From NCBI GenBank assembly GCA_016744395.1, contig JADGEK010000013.1:1-64000 (forward strand): a stretch of 64,000 nt of DNA, written 5' to 3'. Shown piece by piece: positions 28,432-37,808 of this stretch. The notes beneath the pieces were generated by a model. It made no database searches. It saw nothing but the letters and a program-made list of their open reading frames with translations, and had not been told where the DNA came from. The DNA is from Gammaproteobacteria bacterium (GTDB lineage Bacteria > Pseudomonadota > Gammaproteobacteria > GRL18). A program made the position numbers and the translations under genes. The number at the start of each line of letters is the position of its first letter. Positions within the stretch are counted from its first letter, which is position 1.

Positions 28432-31191
28432 ATGAAATTTTATCGCATTGTACACTTCTTTATTACTCTGGTTTTTATTACGAGTTTGCAGGCAGAGGAG
28501 CTGACGGATGACATCCAATCAAATGGTTCAACTAAAATAATACCTAAGGAAAATACTGCAACCAGAAGCCTTAAAGAAATGCAGGGTAATCGTTTAGCTC
28601 TGGTGATTGGCAATAGTAGTTATAAAAACTCCCCATTAAAAAATCCAGTTAATGATGCACGTGATTTTGCATCCGTACTAAGAAAATTGGGTTTTGACGT
28701 TATTTTGAAAACAAATGTCTCTCTTAAGGAATTTGATCAATCAATTGACCAATTTGGTCGGCAACTTGAAAGAAGGAAAGGCGTCGGACTCTTTTTTTAC
28801 GCAGGGCATGGAGTGCAGTCCAAAGGTCGAAATTACTTAATACCTATTTCGGCTGATCTTGAGCGTGAAACTGACTTAAAATATCAAAGCTTTGATGCAC
28901 AACGCATTATTGATGAAATGGAATATGCCCAGAATGGGCTGAATATCGTCGTTTTAGATGCTTGTCGCGATAATCCATTAACAAGAAGCTTTAGAAGTGG
29001 AAAACGTGGCCTCGCCCGATTTGATAGTACACCAAGCGGCCTTATGCTTGCATACTCAACAGCCCCTGGCAAACAGGCAGCTGACGGCAATGGACGTAAC
29101 AGCCCCTACACCACAGAACTAATAAAAGCCGTTCAGAAAAATAACTTACCCCTTGAAATGGTTTTTAAAGACGTAATCAAAAATGTCAAAATTGAAACCA
29201 AAGGACAACAAATCCCCTGGGTAAGCTCTTCAGTTGACGGTGACTTTTATTTTTCAAAATCAGTTGCCATGTCATCAAAATCTCAACAGGCTACTCAAAA
29301 TTTTAACCCCCTTAAAAGTAGTGAAATGAGCCAGACAAAGTTTGAATTAATCTTTTGGGAAACCATTAACAAAAATCCTTCTCAAGAGAAATACCAAGCT
29401 TACCTGGATAAATACCCAAATGGGCATTTCTCTTCTATTGCTGAATATGAAATACGTAAAGCTAAAAATAAAAATGTTCATTCGATTAATACAAATGAGT
29501 TAAGCAGTACATTAAATCAGGTTAAGGTGTGTGATCGTCATTTATCAAATAAGCGATTAACAACAGGCAAACAGGGTAATGCTTTTTCATGTTATACAAA
29601 AATACTATCGATTGATCCAGAGAATCAAAGTGCATTAGCTGGATTAAAGAAAATTGAAGTCATATATCTTGATTGGGCAAATACCGCCATAAGCCAGGGT
29701 GAATACGACAAAGCACGTAGCTATACGGCAAAATTAAAACTTGTTAATCCTGAAAATGAAGAAATTCAGACATTGAAACAGGAATTAAATCTTGCTTCAC
29801 TGGAGAAGCAAGAGTATTCATCCACTTCAAACATGGCTTCTCCCCCTCCTCTTAAGCGAAATGTATCTTCACCTCAGAAATCATCTCCTCTTTCTGTTAA
29901 GCACTCTCCCCTTTTATCAACGATAAGTCAGAGCCTAAGAGATGCACTGAATGAAAGAGATATTATGCTTGCTGAAGGTCTACTCGCACAGATGAAATCA
30001 GCAACGCCTAACTCTAGAAGCTATCGGGATTTTCAGTATGAATACAACCAATTAGTTTTACAGATGGAAACTGAAAAATTATACGAAACGCTCATCGTAG
30101 ATGCATTAGAAAAAAAAGATATGCAAAAAGCTGAAAACTATTTGAATAAGATGGCTGTACTGACACAAAGAGGTGATGCTTATATAGAGCTCAAAGAACG
30201 CTATGATACTTCACTTATAGAGAATAAAAAAGTGAGCATTGAGCTCACATCGAGTGTGGATGATAATATTATCATGCTCAATGGCATTGAAAAAGGCAGT
30301 ACTCCCATGACTTTAACACTGAAGAAAGGGGATTATTTACTTGAGCTTAAAAAACACGGCTATCCTTCTCACCGATTGCAACTGGCACTCTATGGTAACT
30401 CCAGCCATCACTTTGAACTCACAGGTGGTTTTGCAACAGGCATCGCCCTTGAAAATCCGACTGAAGGTATAGAGATGATAGCCATTGAACCAGGGTGTTT
30501 CAATATGGGCAGTCCATCCAGTGAAGCTAAGTATGCATTTGATGAAAAGCCACATAAGGTCTGTATAAAGAAAGGTTTTTGGATGGGAAAATATGAAATA
30601 ACTCAACAGCAATGGCAAGCTATTATGAAAAAAAATCCATCTGTGTTCGATAAATGTGGCAAGGATTGTCCTGTTGAAAATGTTGAGTGGTCTGAAATCA
30701 ATATTTTCTTAAAACACCTCAATAGTCGAAGCAATTCTAAATACCGTTTGCCCACTGAAGCAGAGTGGGAGTATGCTGCACGCGCAGGTACCAATACCCC
30801 CTTTAACACAGGACAATGTCTTGGAAAAACAGTCGCTAATGTTAATACCAAATATAAATACAATAAATGCCCAAAAACTAAAAGCGCTAATCACAAGTCA
30901 ACCGTTAAAGTTGGCACATTCCCTGCGAATGCCTGGGGACTGTATGACATGCATGGCAATGTCAGTGAGTGGACATGTTCTGAATATAATAGACATTATG
31001 ATGGCACTGAACAAAAGTGTTATTCAATCAATCACAGTGTGCTCAGCTCTTCTGGTAATAGTCAGAAAATTGCCATACGAGGTGGTTCATGGCAACAAAA
31101 ACCTGCAATTGCACGATCGGCTTATCGAGATAAGGAATTTGCAAATGCCAATAATAAGAGAATGGGATTTAGGCTAATAAGAGAAAAATAA
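28432..31191 (+). CDS. secreted metacaspase-like protease fused to PEGA and formylglycine-generating-enzyme-like (SUMF1) domains
   Basis: A 919-residue protein with a signal peptide (IVHFFITLVFITSLQAEE). Residues ~50-275 form a peptidase C14 caspase-like domain: LALVIGNSSY, His in FFYAGHG (about residue 126), Cys in VVLDACRD (about 178), so the catalytic dyad is intact. A central ~300-residue helical region has TPR-like pieces. Residues ~600-670 look like a PEGA domain (GSTPMTLTLKKGDYLLELK). Residues ~680-918 are FGE-sulfatase type (MGSPSSE, YRLPTEAEWEYAARAG, GLYDMHGNVSEW, RGGSW, GFRL). Many such C-terminal domains bind carbohydrate or protein and are not FGEs. Target unknown. The gene is convergent with the OmpR-type regulator (2-base gap). 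Confidence 0.85.
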   Translation: MKFYRIVHFFITLVFITSLQAEELTDDIQSNGSTKIIPKENTATRSLKEMQGNRLALVIGNSSYKNSPLKNPVNDARDFASVLRKLGFDVILKTNVSLKEFDQSIDQFGRQLERRKGVGLFFYAGHGVQSKGRNYLIPISADLERETDLKYQSFDAQRIIDEMEYAQNGLNIVVLDACRDNPLTRSFRSGKRGLARFDSTPSGLMLAYSTAPGKQAADGNGRNSPYTTELIKAVQKNNLPLEMVFKDVIKNVKIETKGQQIPWVSSSVDGDFYFSKSVAMSSKSQQATQNFNPLKSSEMSQTKFELIFWETINKNPSQEKYQAYLDKYPNGHFSSIAEYEIRKAKNKNVHSINTNELSSTLNQVKVCDRHLSNKRLTTGKQGNAFSCYTKILSIDPENQSALAGLKKIEVIYLDWANTAISQGEYDKARSYTAKLKLVNPENEEIQTLKQELNLASLEKQEYSSTSNMASPPPLKRNVSSPQKSSPLSVKHSPLLSTISQSLRDALNERDIMLAEGLLAQMKSATPNSRSYRDFQYEYNQLVLQMETEKLYETLIVDALEKKDMQKAENYLNKMAVLTQRGDAYIELKERYDTSLIENKKVSIELTSSVDDNIIMLNGIEKGSTPMTLTLKKGDYLLELKKHGYPSHRLQLALYGNSSHHFELTGGFATGIALENPTEGIEMIAIEPGCFNMGSPSSEAKYAFDEKPHKVCIKKGFWMGKYEITQQQWQAIMKKNPSVFDKCGKDCPVENVEWSEINIFLKHLNSRSNSKYRLPTEAEWEYAARAGTNTPFNTGQCLGKTVANVNTKYKYNKCPKTKSANHKSTVKVGTFPANAWGLYDMHGNVSEWTCSEYNRHYDGTEQKCYSINHSVLSSSGNSQKIAIRGGSWQQKPAIARSAYRDKEFANANNKRMGFRLIREK

Positions 31192-31192
31192 A

Positions 31193-31888
31193 TCACCCAT
31201 CAAAGCGATACCCTACACCATGCACTGTTCGAATAATTAAAGGGTGCTTGTGATCTTGCTCGATGAGTTTTCTTAATTTTGAAATGTGTTGATCCAATGT
31301 TCTGCTACTGGGTAAATAATCTCTTCCCCAACATTCATTAAACAAAGTATCACGATCGACTATTTTTCCTTTATTTTGGGATAATAGACACAAAATCTTA
31401 CTGTCTCTTAAACTCAATTCAAAAATGAGCTCTCCCCTTTTGGCTTTCAATTCATCAGGGTATACAAGCAAATCATTCATAATCAGCTCTTCAGTGTGTT
31501 CAGGCTTAGAAGCAACTCTTTGCTGCTGTAAGCATCGACGAGTCACTGCTCGAATACGCGCAATGACTTCTCGTGTACCAAAGGGTTTGATGATGTAGTC
31601 ATCAGCTCCAAGTTCCAGGCCAACCACTTGATCAATTTCTTCTGATTTGGCAGTAATAAAAATAATAGGAATATTTTCATCTCGTTTTCTAATGGCTTTA
31701 CAGACGGTAAAGCCATTCATTTCAGGCATCATGATATCCAAAAGGATCAAATCAAACTCTTGTTCATTATAAAAATCTAACGCCTGCTGGCCCTGCTCAG
31801 CCAGACGAGTCTCATAGCCTTCCTGTTCTAATAACTCTGACAGCCCTTCTCTGATGAATTGATCATCTTCGGCAATTAAAACCTTCAT
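31193..31888 (-). CDS. OmpR-family response regulator
   Basis: A 231-residue REC-wHTH transcription factor. Receiver: EDD, phospho-acceptor Asp in DLILLDIMMPEMNG, Thr in FITAKS and Lys in IIKPFG. The C-terminal winged helix has LSLRDSKILCLL, a loop and HISKLRKLIE...IRTVHGVGYRFDG. It overlaps the sensor kinase by 4 bases (ATGA), so they are co-translated. Targets are unknown; the VWA gene of the same operon is an obvious candidate. Confidence 0.93.
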   Translation of the reverse strand: MKVLIAEDDQFIREGLSELLEQEGYETRLAEQGQQALDFYNEQEFDLILLDIMMPEMNGFTVCKAIRKRDENIPIIFITAKSEEIDQVVGLELGADDYIIKPFGTREVIARIRAVTRRCLQQQRVASKPEHTEELIMNDLLVYPDELKAKRGELIFELSLRDSKILCLLSQNKGKIVDRDTLFNECWGRDYLPSSRTLDQHISKLRKLIEQDHKHPLIIRTVHGVGYRFDG

Positions 31889-33609
31889 CTATTTTCCTTC
31901 GTACTGGCGATTAATTGAATCACAAAACAAGCCCCTGGAGATACTTCTTTATACACTAACTGACCACCGTGCAAAGTGGCTAATTGTTGTGAAATGGTCA
32001 AACCAATACCTGTACCAGAAACACCTTCGGTTAACTTTGACTCACTTCGATAAAAGGGGTTAAATATTTTCTCTTGCTCTTTCTTAGCAATTCCAGGGCC
32101 ATAATCTCTTATTTCAATTTGAACATCATTATCCATTTGGTGACTTAGGATATCAATTTTGCCACCCTGAGAAGCATATTTATCAATATTGCTTAACAGA
32201 TTATTCAGTATTTGTTCCAATAATTGCGCATCAAAAAAAACAGCTTTTGCTGCATTTTTAGAAAAATTAACAGTGAGTTTTTTTTGTTTAAACACAGGCA
32301 TAAAGCTTAATAAAACGCTGTCAATACAATCATCAATAACACTTTGGGTTTTATTCACCTTAAAGCTTTGTTTTTGAACTTTTGAAAAGCTGAGCACATT
32401 CTCTATCAAACGTGATAAACGCAAAGTTTCATTAAGAATAACTGATAAAAAATGCTGAGACTTTATTTTTTCTTTTGACGGCTCTTGTTCTTCATTGTCA
32501 TAACCCAATGACTCTATTTTAGTTTCCAATAATTCTGCATACATGCGAATGTTCGTTAAAGGCGTTTTTAATTCATGCGACACCTGACTGACAAAATTCA
32601 CTCTTTGTTGTGCCTGTCGAATTTTTCGATTGTACTCACGATAAATAAGAAAAAATATAATCATCATTAAAAAAGAAGCTAAAAAAGCAATCATCACCAA
32701 AAACCATTGTTGTTGAAAGCTGGGTTGAGATAAATGTTTTGCGTACCAACTGAGCTTCCAACTGCTTAAAGGATAAGAAAGCATAATGTCTATGGATTTA
32801 TTATCTGTCACAGGAAAATCACCCCACTCATAAATCAATTCATTATTTGAATTACTGAGCCTGATGCTGACACCTTTGAATGATTGATTATAGCGTCTTG
32901 AAGATAAAGCAATTGAATCCGCTTTTTCAGGAGTAATTACAGAGGCACTTTCAGGCAAAAGCACCATTAACTCTGATAAAATACGAACCCGATCCAGGGA
33001 TAATAGATAGAGTCTCTGTTGAGCATCCTTAAACCAGAATAAATGATGTAGATTACGATCCAGATACCAGGCAATCCAACCACTTTTTACTGGCGAAACG
33101 GTATCTTGAGACTGAATAATATTTTTCTTTTCTGATACATTTCGGCTCATGGTTTTAAATGCATTTTTAACCGAAGTCTGTTCAGTTTTATCTTGCTGAC
33201 TAAAGAGAGAACGGTTCTTAATGATAACCTGAATATTTGATAAAAAGCTTTGTTCCTTTTCAGATAAGGCTTGCGACATGGAAGGATAAATTGTATTTTG
33301 ATCTTTATCAGCGATATATATGTTCAGAATATAAGGTGAGTACTTTAAGATTTGACGAATTTTTTTGGTGTATTCTTCAGTATTTAAAAGCGCCTGATCC
33401 AAACTTTTTCTTTCTGAAGTCAGTGTGCTTTCAAGTTGCTGAAAATAATTTATTATTTTATCATCAACTCGTTTTAACTGAGTATACGCCAGGTTTTGAT
33501 ACTGCTGTTGAGTCGCCAATTGTTCATTGGTCTGGGCTCGATAGGCGAACCAGACCAACAAAGCAATGGGCATCATTATAAGCAAAAGAATTAATATCTT
33601 ATTCTTCAT
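31885..33609 (-). CDS. membrane sensor histidine kinase
   Basis: A 574-residue kinase. TM1 is near residues 4-22 (ILILLLIMMPIALLVWFA), followed by a ~280-residue periplasmic sensor domain with no recognised family, TM2 near 305-325 (VMIAFLASFLMMIIFFLI), HisKA with VSHELKTPLTNIRMY, and HATPase (NLLSNIDKYAS, RDYGPGIAKKEQEKIFNPFYRSE, GTGIGLTISQQLA). It is in an operon with the VWA gene (18-base gap upstream) and the regulator (4-base overlap). Confidence 0.92.
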   Translation of the reverse strand: MKNKILILLLIMMPIALLVWFAYRAQTNEQLATQQQYQNLAYTQLKRVDDKIINYFQQLESTLTSERKSLDQALLNTEEYTKKIRQILKYSPYILNIYIADKDQNTIYPSMSQALSEKEQSFLSNIQVIIKNRSLFSQQDKTEQTSVKNAFKTMSRNVSEKKNIIQSQDTVSPVKSGWIAWYLDRNLHHLFWFKDAQQRLYLLSLDRVRILSELMVLLPESASVITPEKADSIALSSRRYNQSFKGVSIRLSNSNNELIYEWGDFPVTDNKSIDIMLSYPLSSWKLSWYAKHLSQPSFQQQWFLVMIAFLASFLMMIIFFLIYREYNRKIRQAQQRVNFVSQVSHELKTPLTNIRMYAELLETKIESLGYDNEEQEPSKEKIKSQHFLSVILNETLRLSRLIENVLSFSKVQKQSFKVNKTQSVIDDCIDSVLLSFMPVFKQKKLTVNFSKNAAKAVFFDAQLLEQILNNLLSNIDKYASQGGKIDILSHQMDNDVQIEIRDYGPGIAKKEQEKIFNPFYRSESKLTEGVSGTGIGLTISQQLATLHGGQLVYKEVSPGACFVIQLIASTKENR

Positions 33610-33627
33610 TAAGTACTCATTTTCTTA

Positions 33628-34989
33628 TTAATAGCTTTGCTGCTTAGAACGCTTGTATTGTTTTTCTCTTAATACTTTACGAGTTCTTAACCAGTTTTTA
33701 GAATCATCCAGCTCTTGTGCATCTTGTCTGGCTTCCATTTCTTGCTCTTTTAATACACTCGATGATAGTTTTGTCGCATTGGATTGAAGATAGTCAGCAC
33801 TTTTATTCAATATTGCACGAGCACCGCTGATGTCCCCTTTATCACGAAGTTCAACAGCTTTCTTACTGTACTCGTTCGCCACCTGTTCAACTGAAGATTC
33901 ATAAACTTCTGCATCAATTGATTCTTCAACCTCTTGTTTAGAAGTACTAAAAGTCACTGATGCAGAATCATTAAGCTTCTGACGTGAATGAGTATAAAGG
34001 TTATTATAGTCTATCTTTACTGAAGCAATATCGACATTGGTATTGGCTTTATGCTCAGGCACTTCGACTTCCAAAAGAATGAATTTTTCCTGACCACTAT
34101 AAAGTTGATTCATTCGAACAGAGACTTTATTACCAATAATGTCACCCGCACGACCCAGAACACGGATTGGACGAATGTTATCATCGCACTCAATGATAAT
34201 ATTCACATCTTGAGCCACAACCGATAATACATCACCAAATTCATATTGAAATATTTTCACCAGATCCGATGGCTTTTCAACAAAGGCATGGTTGCCATCA
34301 CTAAAGCCCGCCAATTGTGTCATAAGATCTTCATTATAGCCCAGACCAAGACCAATAGTCGTAACACTAATGCCCTCTTTAGATAATGAAGCTCCAAGTT
34401 GACCTAATTCAGAAGGTGATTTTGGCCCTACATTCGCTAAACCATCAGAAAGTAGAATGACACGATTGACCTGATTCTGAGATAGAAACTTGCGCAGTTC
34501 TGCTGCACCTTTGCTGACACCTGCAAATAAAGCAGTATTCCCACTGGCCTTAATACCATTGATTAAACGATTAATGCGAGCTTTATTGGTTACTTTGGTT
34601 GATGGAACAATTATCTGCACCTGATTATCATAAGTGACCACTGATACAATATCATCTTGATTCAATTGACTAATGGCATGAATCGCAGCCTGGCGTGCAA
34701 ATTCAATTTTTTGACCACTCATTGAACCTGATTTATCTAGAACAATGGCAATATTCGCAGGTATTCTGTCTTGTTGCTCATCGACATCAAACCCTGTTAA
34801 AGAGACCTTTAAAAAAGCCGTTTGTCTTTTATCAGCCTCCATAACAGCAGTTGCCATATTGGTTGATAATTTGATTTGTGTCGTCTTTGCAAAGACATGA
34901 TTCTGACCCAGAGTTATTAAGAGAGCAATGCCTATTATTAAGCGTGAGCTGTAAAGAGAAAAAATCTTATGTGAGTTTTGAGTTTTCAT
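33628..34989 (-). CDS. exported von Willebrand factor A domain protein
   Basis: A 453-residue protein with a signal peptide (LIIGIALLITLGQNHVFA). The VWA domain (~75-240) has an intact metal-ion site: DKSGSMS, Thr in SGNTALF and Asp in LLSDGLAN. A beta-rich region follows, then a helical, Lys/Asp-rich C-terminus (~355-453). First gene of a VWA-kinase-regulator operon. The arrangement recalls the marine proteobacterial dedicated sortase system, which pairs a VWA substrate with a two-component system, but no sortase, VIT domain or sorting signal is visible. It may bind a periplasmic partner or sense envelope state. Confidence 0.85.
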   Translation of the reverse strand: MKTQNSHKIFSLYSSRLIIGIALLITLGQNHVFAKTTQIKLSTNMATAVMEADKRQTAFLKVSLTGFDVDEQQDRIPANIAIVLDKSGSMSGQKIEFARQAAIHAISQLNQDDIVSVVTYDNQVQIIVPSTKVTNKARINRLINGIKASGNTALFAGVSKGAAELRKFLSQNQVNRVILLSDGLANVGPKSPSELGQLGASLSKEGISVTTIGLGLGYNEDLMTQLAGFSDGNHAFVEKPSDLVKIFQYEFGDVLSVVAQDVNIIIECDDNIRPIRVLGRAGDIIGNKVSVRMNQLYSGQEKFILLEVEVPEHKANTNVDIASVKIDYNNLYTHSRQKLNDSASVTFSTSKQEVEESIDAEVYESSVEQVANEYSKKAVELRDKGDISGARAILNKSADYLQSNATKLSSSVLKEQEMEARQDAQELDDSKNWLRTRKVLREKQYKRSKQQSY

Positions 34990-35133
34990 AATTTTTGCCT
35001 TTTAAGTTATCTTAAATGACACTTTAATGAATAAATGCTGATAAAAAGTCAGATAAATTTAAAAGAATGTAAAAAAAATGTAAATTATTATAAAAAACCA
35101 CCATAACTGAGCTTTTTTGTCTTGTCAAAAAAA

Positions 35134-35171
35134 GTAGAGACAAGACAAGACAAGGCATGCCTTGTCTTTAC
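35134..35171. repeat. dispersed palindrome copy 2 with internal pentamer expansion
   Basis: It has the same outer sequence as the 4699-4726 element (GTAGAGACAAG...GGCATGCCTTGTCTTTAC) but with ACAAG duplicated twice more in the left arm and one T replacing C in the right arm. It lies in the gap between the NAD-kinase-like gene end and the VWA gene start. A TTTTTTGTCTTGTCAAAAAA dyad just before it may form a second hairpin. Confidence 0.85.
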
Positions 35172-35200
35172 CATTTGACTCAGTCGAGTGAGTCCAGCCC

Positions 35201-36202
35201 TCAGTGTTTCACCAAAATATGAGCTTTTCGTTTAGAAACACCTATGGTCACTGTACTGCCCGCATTAAATTTTAAAAAATCAGATTCAATACCATCACTA
35301 AAAATCACACCATTTTCAACCATATGAGAGCTAATCGTCATAGGCTGGTTCTTTGAAACGGTGCCAAACACTAAATCCGTTCCCGTCACTTTACTAGGAA
35401 AAGGCTCACGCACCGCATACATTAAATAATTCGCATCCCAAGCTAATCGGCCGTTATCAGGCGGAGGGATCACTTGCCCACCCAATGCCGAAATCACTGC
35501 AGACGCCCCGGAAAAAACGGAACGCATCCATCCAGTTGAACCTGCTCCCGTTGAAACAATAATGCCACTGGATGATTGTCGTTCTGTTTTTTGCCCCAAT
35601 GACAGCTCATAACGTGCTGAAACATGAGACTGCGCACCAATAAATAAATCATTAAATCCCAATAGACTCTGTCCATCATTTAATCGAGCTTCTGCCATTG
35701 TCACAGATTTAATTGGTAATTCCTGTTGCAATGTTTGCTCTAAAGTCTGATGAAAATCTTCTAGAATAAAGGGCAATAGAGAACCATCAATCCGCATTGG
35801 ATCAGGATTAATGGCTAAAATTGGCTGTTTGTCCAGATACTTTGCCGTGTTCACTACCAGACCATCAGGTCCAATAGTGATCACCAGATCCGCTTCTTGA
35901 AATTTAAACTGAGATAAAAAAGCTCGATCAATAATCTGTTTTTTTAGACCTCCTGGTAATTGCATTCGAATCATATCAAGCACATAGTGATAGGCCTTAT
36001 GGGCTTTTTCAACTGGCTCAAAATCCTGCCCTGCATGTTCAAGATAGAATTTAGCTTGAGCAATACTATTAAAACGTGTTGTTAATTCCTCAAGCTCTGT
36101 CTTACGAGTAATAATGACCACTTTCTCAAAGTGTGGTTGCTTTAAGAAAGCAAAATTATTCGACCTGATTTTTTCAGGATTTTTGTCTTTTAACCATTGC
36201 AT
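35201..36202 (-). CDS. NAD kinase-like protein (NADK/DAGK superfamily)
   Basis: A 333-residue protein with a C-terminal NAD-kinase-like domain: DLVITIGPDGLVVNTAKYL in the place of the GGDGT motif, GFNDLFIGAQ in the place of the N-E/D motif, and SSGIIVSTGAGSTGW matching the NADK GSTGY region. The N-terminal ~90 residues are not typical. The track starts at 36217, but ATG 36202 (MQWLKD) has GGAGG at 8 bases, inside the end of the SPFH gene. The GPDG change means activity on NAD is uncertain. Third gene of the Nudix-regulator/SPFH operon, which supports a link to NAD metabolism. Confidence 0.75.
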   Translation of the reverse strand: MQWLKDKNPEKIRSNNFAFLKQPHFEKVVIITRKTELEELTTRFNSIAQAKFYLEHAGQDFEPVEKAHKAYHYVLDMIRMQLPGGLKKQIIDRAFLSQFKFQEADLVITIGPDGLVVNTAKYLDKQPILAINPDPMRIDGSLLPFILEDFHQTLEQTLQQELPIKSVTMAEARLNDGQSLLGFNDLFIGAQSHVSARYELSLGQKTERQSSSGIIVSTGAGSTGWMRSVFSGASAVISALGGQVIPPPDNGRLAWDANYLMYAVREPFPSKVTGTDLVFGTVSKNQPMTISSHMVENGVIFSDGIESDFLKFNAGSTVTIGVSKRKAHILVKH

Positions 36203-37076
36203 TATTTTGCCCTCCAACCCAGCCTATAACCTGTCCCAGCATGTCAGGAGTGATGTTCAAGCTGCCAATTTTTCCAGCATTGCCTGCAAACTCTTTCAAT
36301 GCAAGACCAATTAATGCTTGTGGGGCCAGGTTTCCATAAGGTTCTAGCTTCATTTCATCGGCTTTAGCCTCTGCTTCAGCTAATTTAAGACTGTTTTCAG
36401 CCTGCTTTTCCACAAGATCCTTTCGCCGATTTTCAAGTTCAACATCAGTATCCATTTCCCTCTGACGGATTTTACGCTCTTCTTCAACCGATGCCGCTCT
36501 GCGCTCATATATCGCTTTATCTGCATTTTTTTGCAATGATTCACGGTATTCAGCTTCCAAAGCCTTTTGCATCTCAGGTGTTGGAGTAATAGCTGTAAAG
36601 TATAAGCTTTCCACTATTACACCCAAACGTTTCAAACTGGCTTCATTTTGCACATCAATCAGTACTTGGCTTGCAATCTCTTTCACTGAGATCAGTGCCT
36701 GCTCTAATGAAATCGCATTAATGCCTTTACGAGTGTGCGCCTGAACAGCATTAATAACACGCTGACTGAGTTTATCAGGGTCATTACTTTTGTACTGTCC
36801 AGTTGCAGGCTCAATACTAAAGTCCAGATACTCTGCTGCATCCAGTGCTTGCTCCAATCGATACGTGATTTGTCCCTGAATCGCCACCTCCTGAAAATTT
36901 GTAGTGGATTCATTGAAAATAAAAGGGGCATCCTGTGAAACAGCATTGACAAGAGCTATGGATGTATTAAAAGGCATGTACCAGAAATCCAGCCCCTTAC
37001 CATGTTCTTTAATTTGACCATTTTTATAGCGGATCACATAACTATTTGGTTCACCTTTGAAATATTTAATCATCAT
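36174..37076 (-). CDS. soluble SPFH/band 7 domain protein
   Basis: A 300-residue protein starting MMIKYFKGEPNSYVIRYKNG, with the band-7 core (IQGQITYRLEQALDAAEYLDF), a helix with KEIASQVLIDVQNE, a charged coiled coil (~185-250, EERKIRQREMDTDVELENRRKDL) and a Gly-rich tail. No signal peptide or transmembrane anchor is visible, unlike HflK/HflC and most SPFH proteins. GGAGG lies 6 bases before the first ATG. It overlaps the NAD-kinase-like gene by ~29 bases and follows the Nudix regulator by 48 bases. It may scaffold an oligomer for its neighbours. Confidence 0.82.
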   Translation of the reverse strand: MMIKYFKGEPNSYVIRYKNGQIKEHGKGLDFWYMPFNTSIALVNAVSQDAPFIFNESTTNFQEVAIQGQITYRLEQALDAAEYLDFSIEPATGQYKSNDPDKLSQRVINAVQAHTRKGINAISLEQALISVKEIASQVLIDVQNEASLKRLGVIVESLYFTAITPTPEMQKALEAEYRESLQKNADKAIYERRAASVEEERKIRQREMDTDVELENRRKDLVEKQAENSLKLAEAEAKADEMKLEPYGNLAPQALIGLALKEFAGNAGKIGSLNITPDMLGQVIGWVGGQNNAMVKRQKS

Positions 37077-37124
37077 ATTGCACCTCCAAAAAATGACAGG
37101 TTTTATTCACCTGAAGAATGACTT

Positions 37125-37790
37125 CTATTTGATAATGTCCACCTTGCCAGGTGAAGTTACCCTGTACAACTTTGCAGGGCGATGTGCCCCTTCACGACGC
37201 TGTTCTCCTGTTTCTTCTATTTGCTCCAGAGCCAGAGCCCACTTTCTAAAATTGCGTTTATCCAATTCTTCACGAAGAATTATTTCATACACTCTTTGCA
37301 GTTCTAACAGTGTAAACTCTGGTGTTAAAAACTGAAACGACAAGGTTGAATAGTCCAATTTTGCAACCAGACGTTGATATGCCATCTCCGCAATTTCTGA
37401 ATGGTCAAAAGCCAGCTCAGGTAGTTCATCTAAGCCAAACCAACCAACGGCTTCAGCATCTGTTGCAGCCTGTAATCGCACTTTATCCGATGGGATGAGC
37501 GCATAATATGCAATAGTGATCACACGCTCCCGAGGATCTCGCCCTGGCTTGCCATAGGTATACAACTGCTCCAGATAAACATCACTAATGCCTGTTTCTT
37601 CAACTAATTCACGACGGGCAGCTGTTTCTAGATCTTCATCCATTTTTATAAAGCCACCTGGTAGTGCCCACTTTCCCTGGCAGGGTTCCATGGCACGTCG
37701 AATCAGTAGCAATTTCAGTTGATTATCACTAATAGTAAAGATCGTGATATCTACAGTAACCGCTGGATGTGGGTATTCATACTGAAACAT
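37125..37790 (-). CDS. NrtR-like Nudix-winged-helix transcriptional regulator
   Basis: Residues ~8-150 form a Nudix domain; the Nudix box GGFIKMDEDLETAARRELVEETGI matches GX5EX7REUXEEXGU well, so a catalytic or ligand role is possible. Residues ~155-221 form a winged helix (TLLELQRVYEIIL...NFRKW) as in NrtR, the Nudix-related repressor of NAD genes that senses ADP-ribose-type ligands. The protein likely controls its own operon with the SPFH and NAD-kinase-like genes through the large inverted repeat just upstream. AAGGA lies 8 bases before the ATG. Confidence 0.88.
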   Translation of the reverse strand: MFQYEYPHPAVTVDITIFTISDNQLKLLLIRRAMEPCQGKWALPGGFIKMDEDLETAARRELVEETGISDVYLEQLYTYGKPGRDPRERVITIAYYALIPSDKVRLQAATDAEAVGWFGLDELPELAFDHSEIAEMAYQRLVAKLDYSTLSFQFLTPEFTLLELQRVYEIILREELDKRNFRKWALALEQIEETGEQRREGAHRPAKLYRVTSPGKVDIIK

Positions 37791-37808
37791 TGTGGCAATT
37801 CCTTAGTA

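Noticed and set aside
28884-29090. Antisense ORFs inside the caspase-FGE gene (also 30337-30894)
   Set aside because: They lie opposite strongly conserved caspase and FGE motifs and have no independent support.
31193-34989. A complete marine proteobacterial sortase system
   Set aside because: VWA, kinase and regulator are present, but there is no sortase, OmpA partner, VIT domain or sorting signal in the window.
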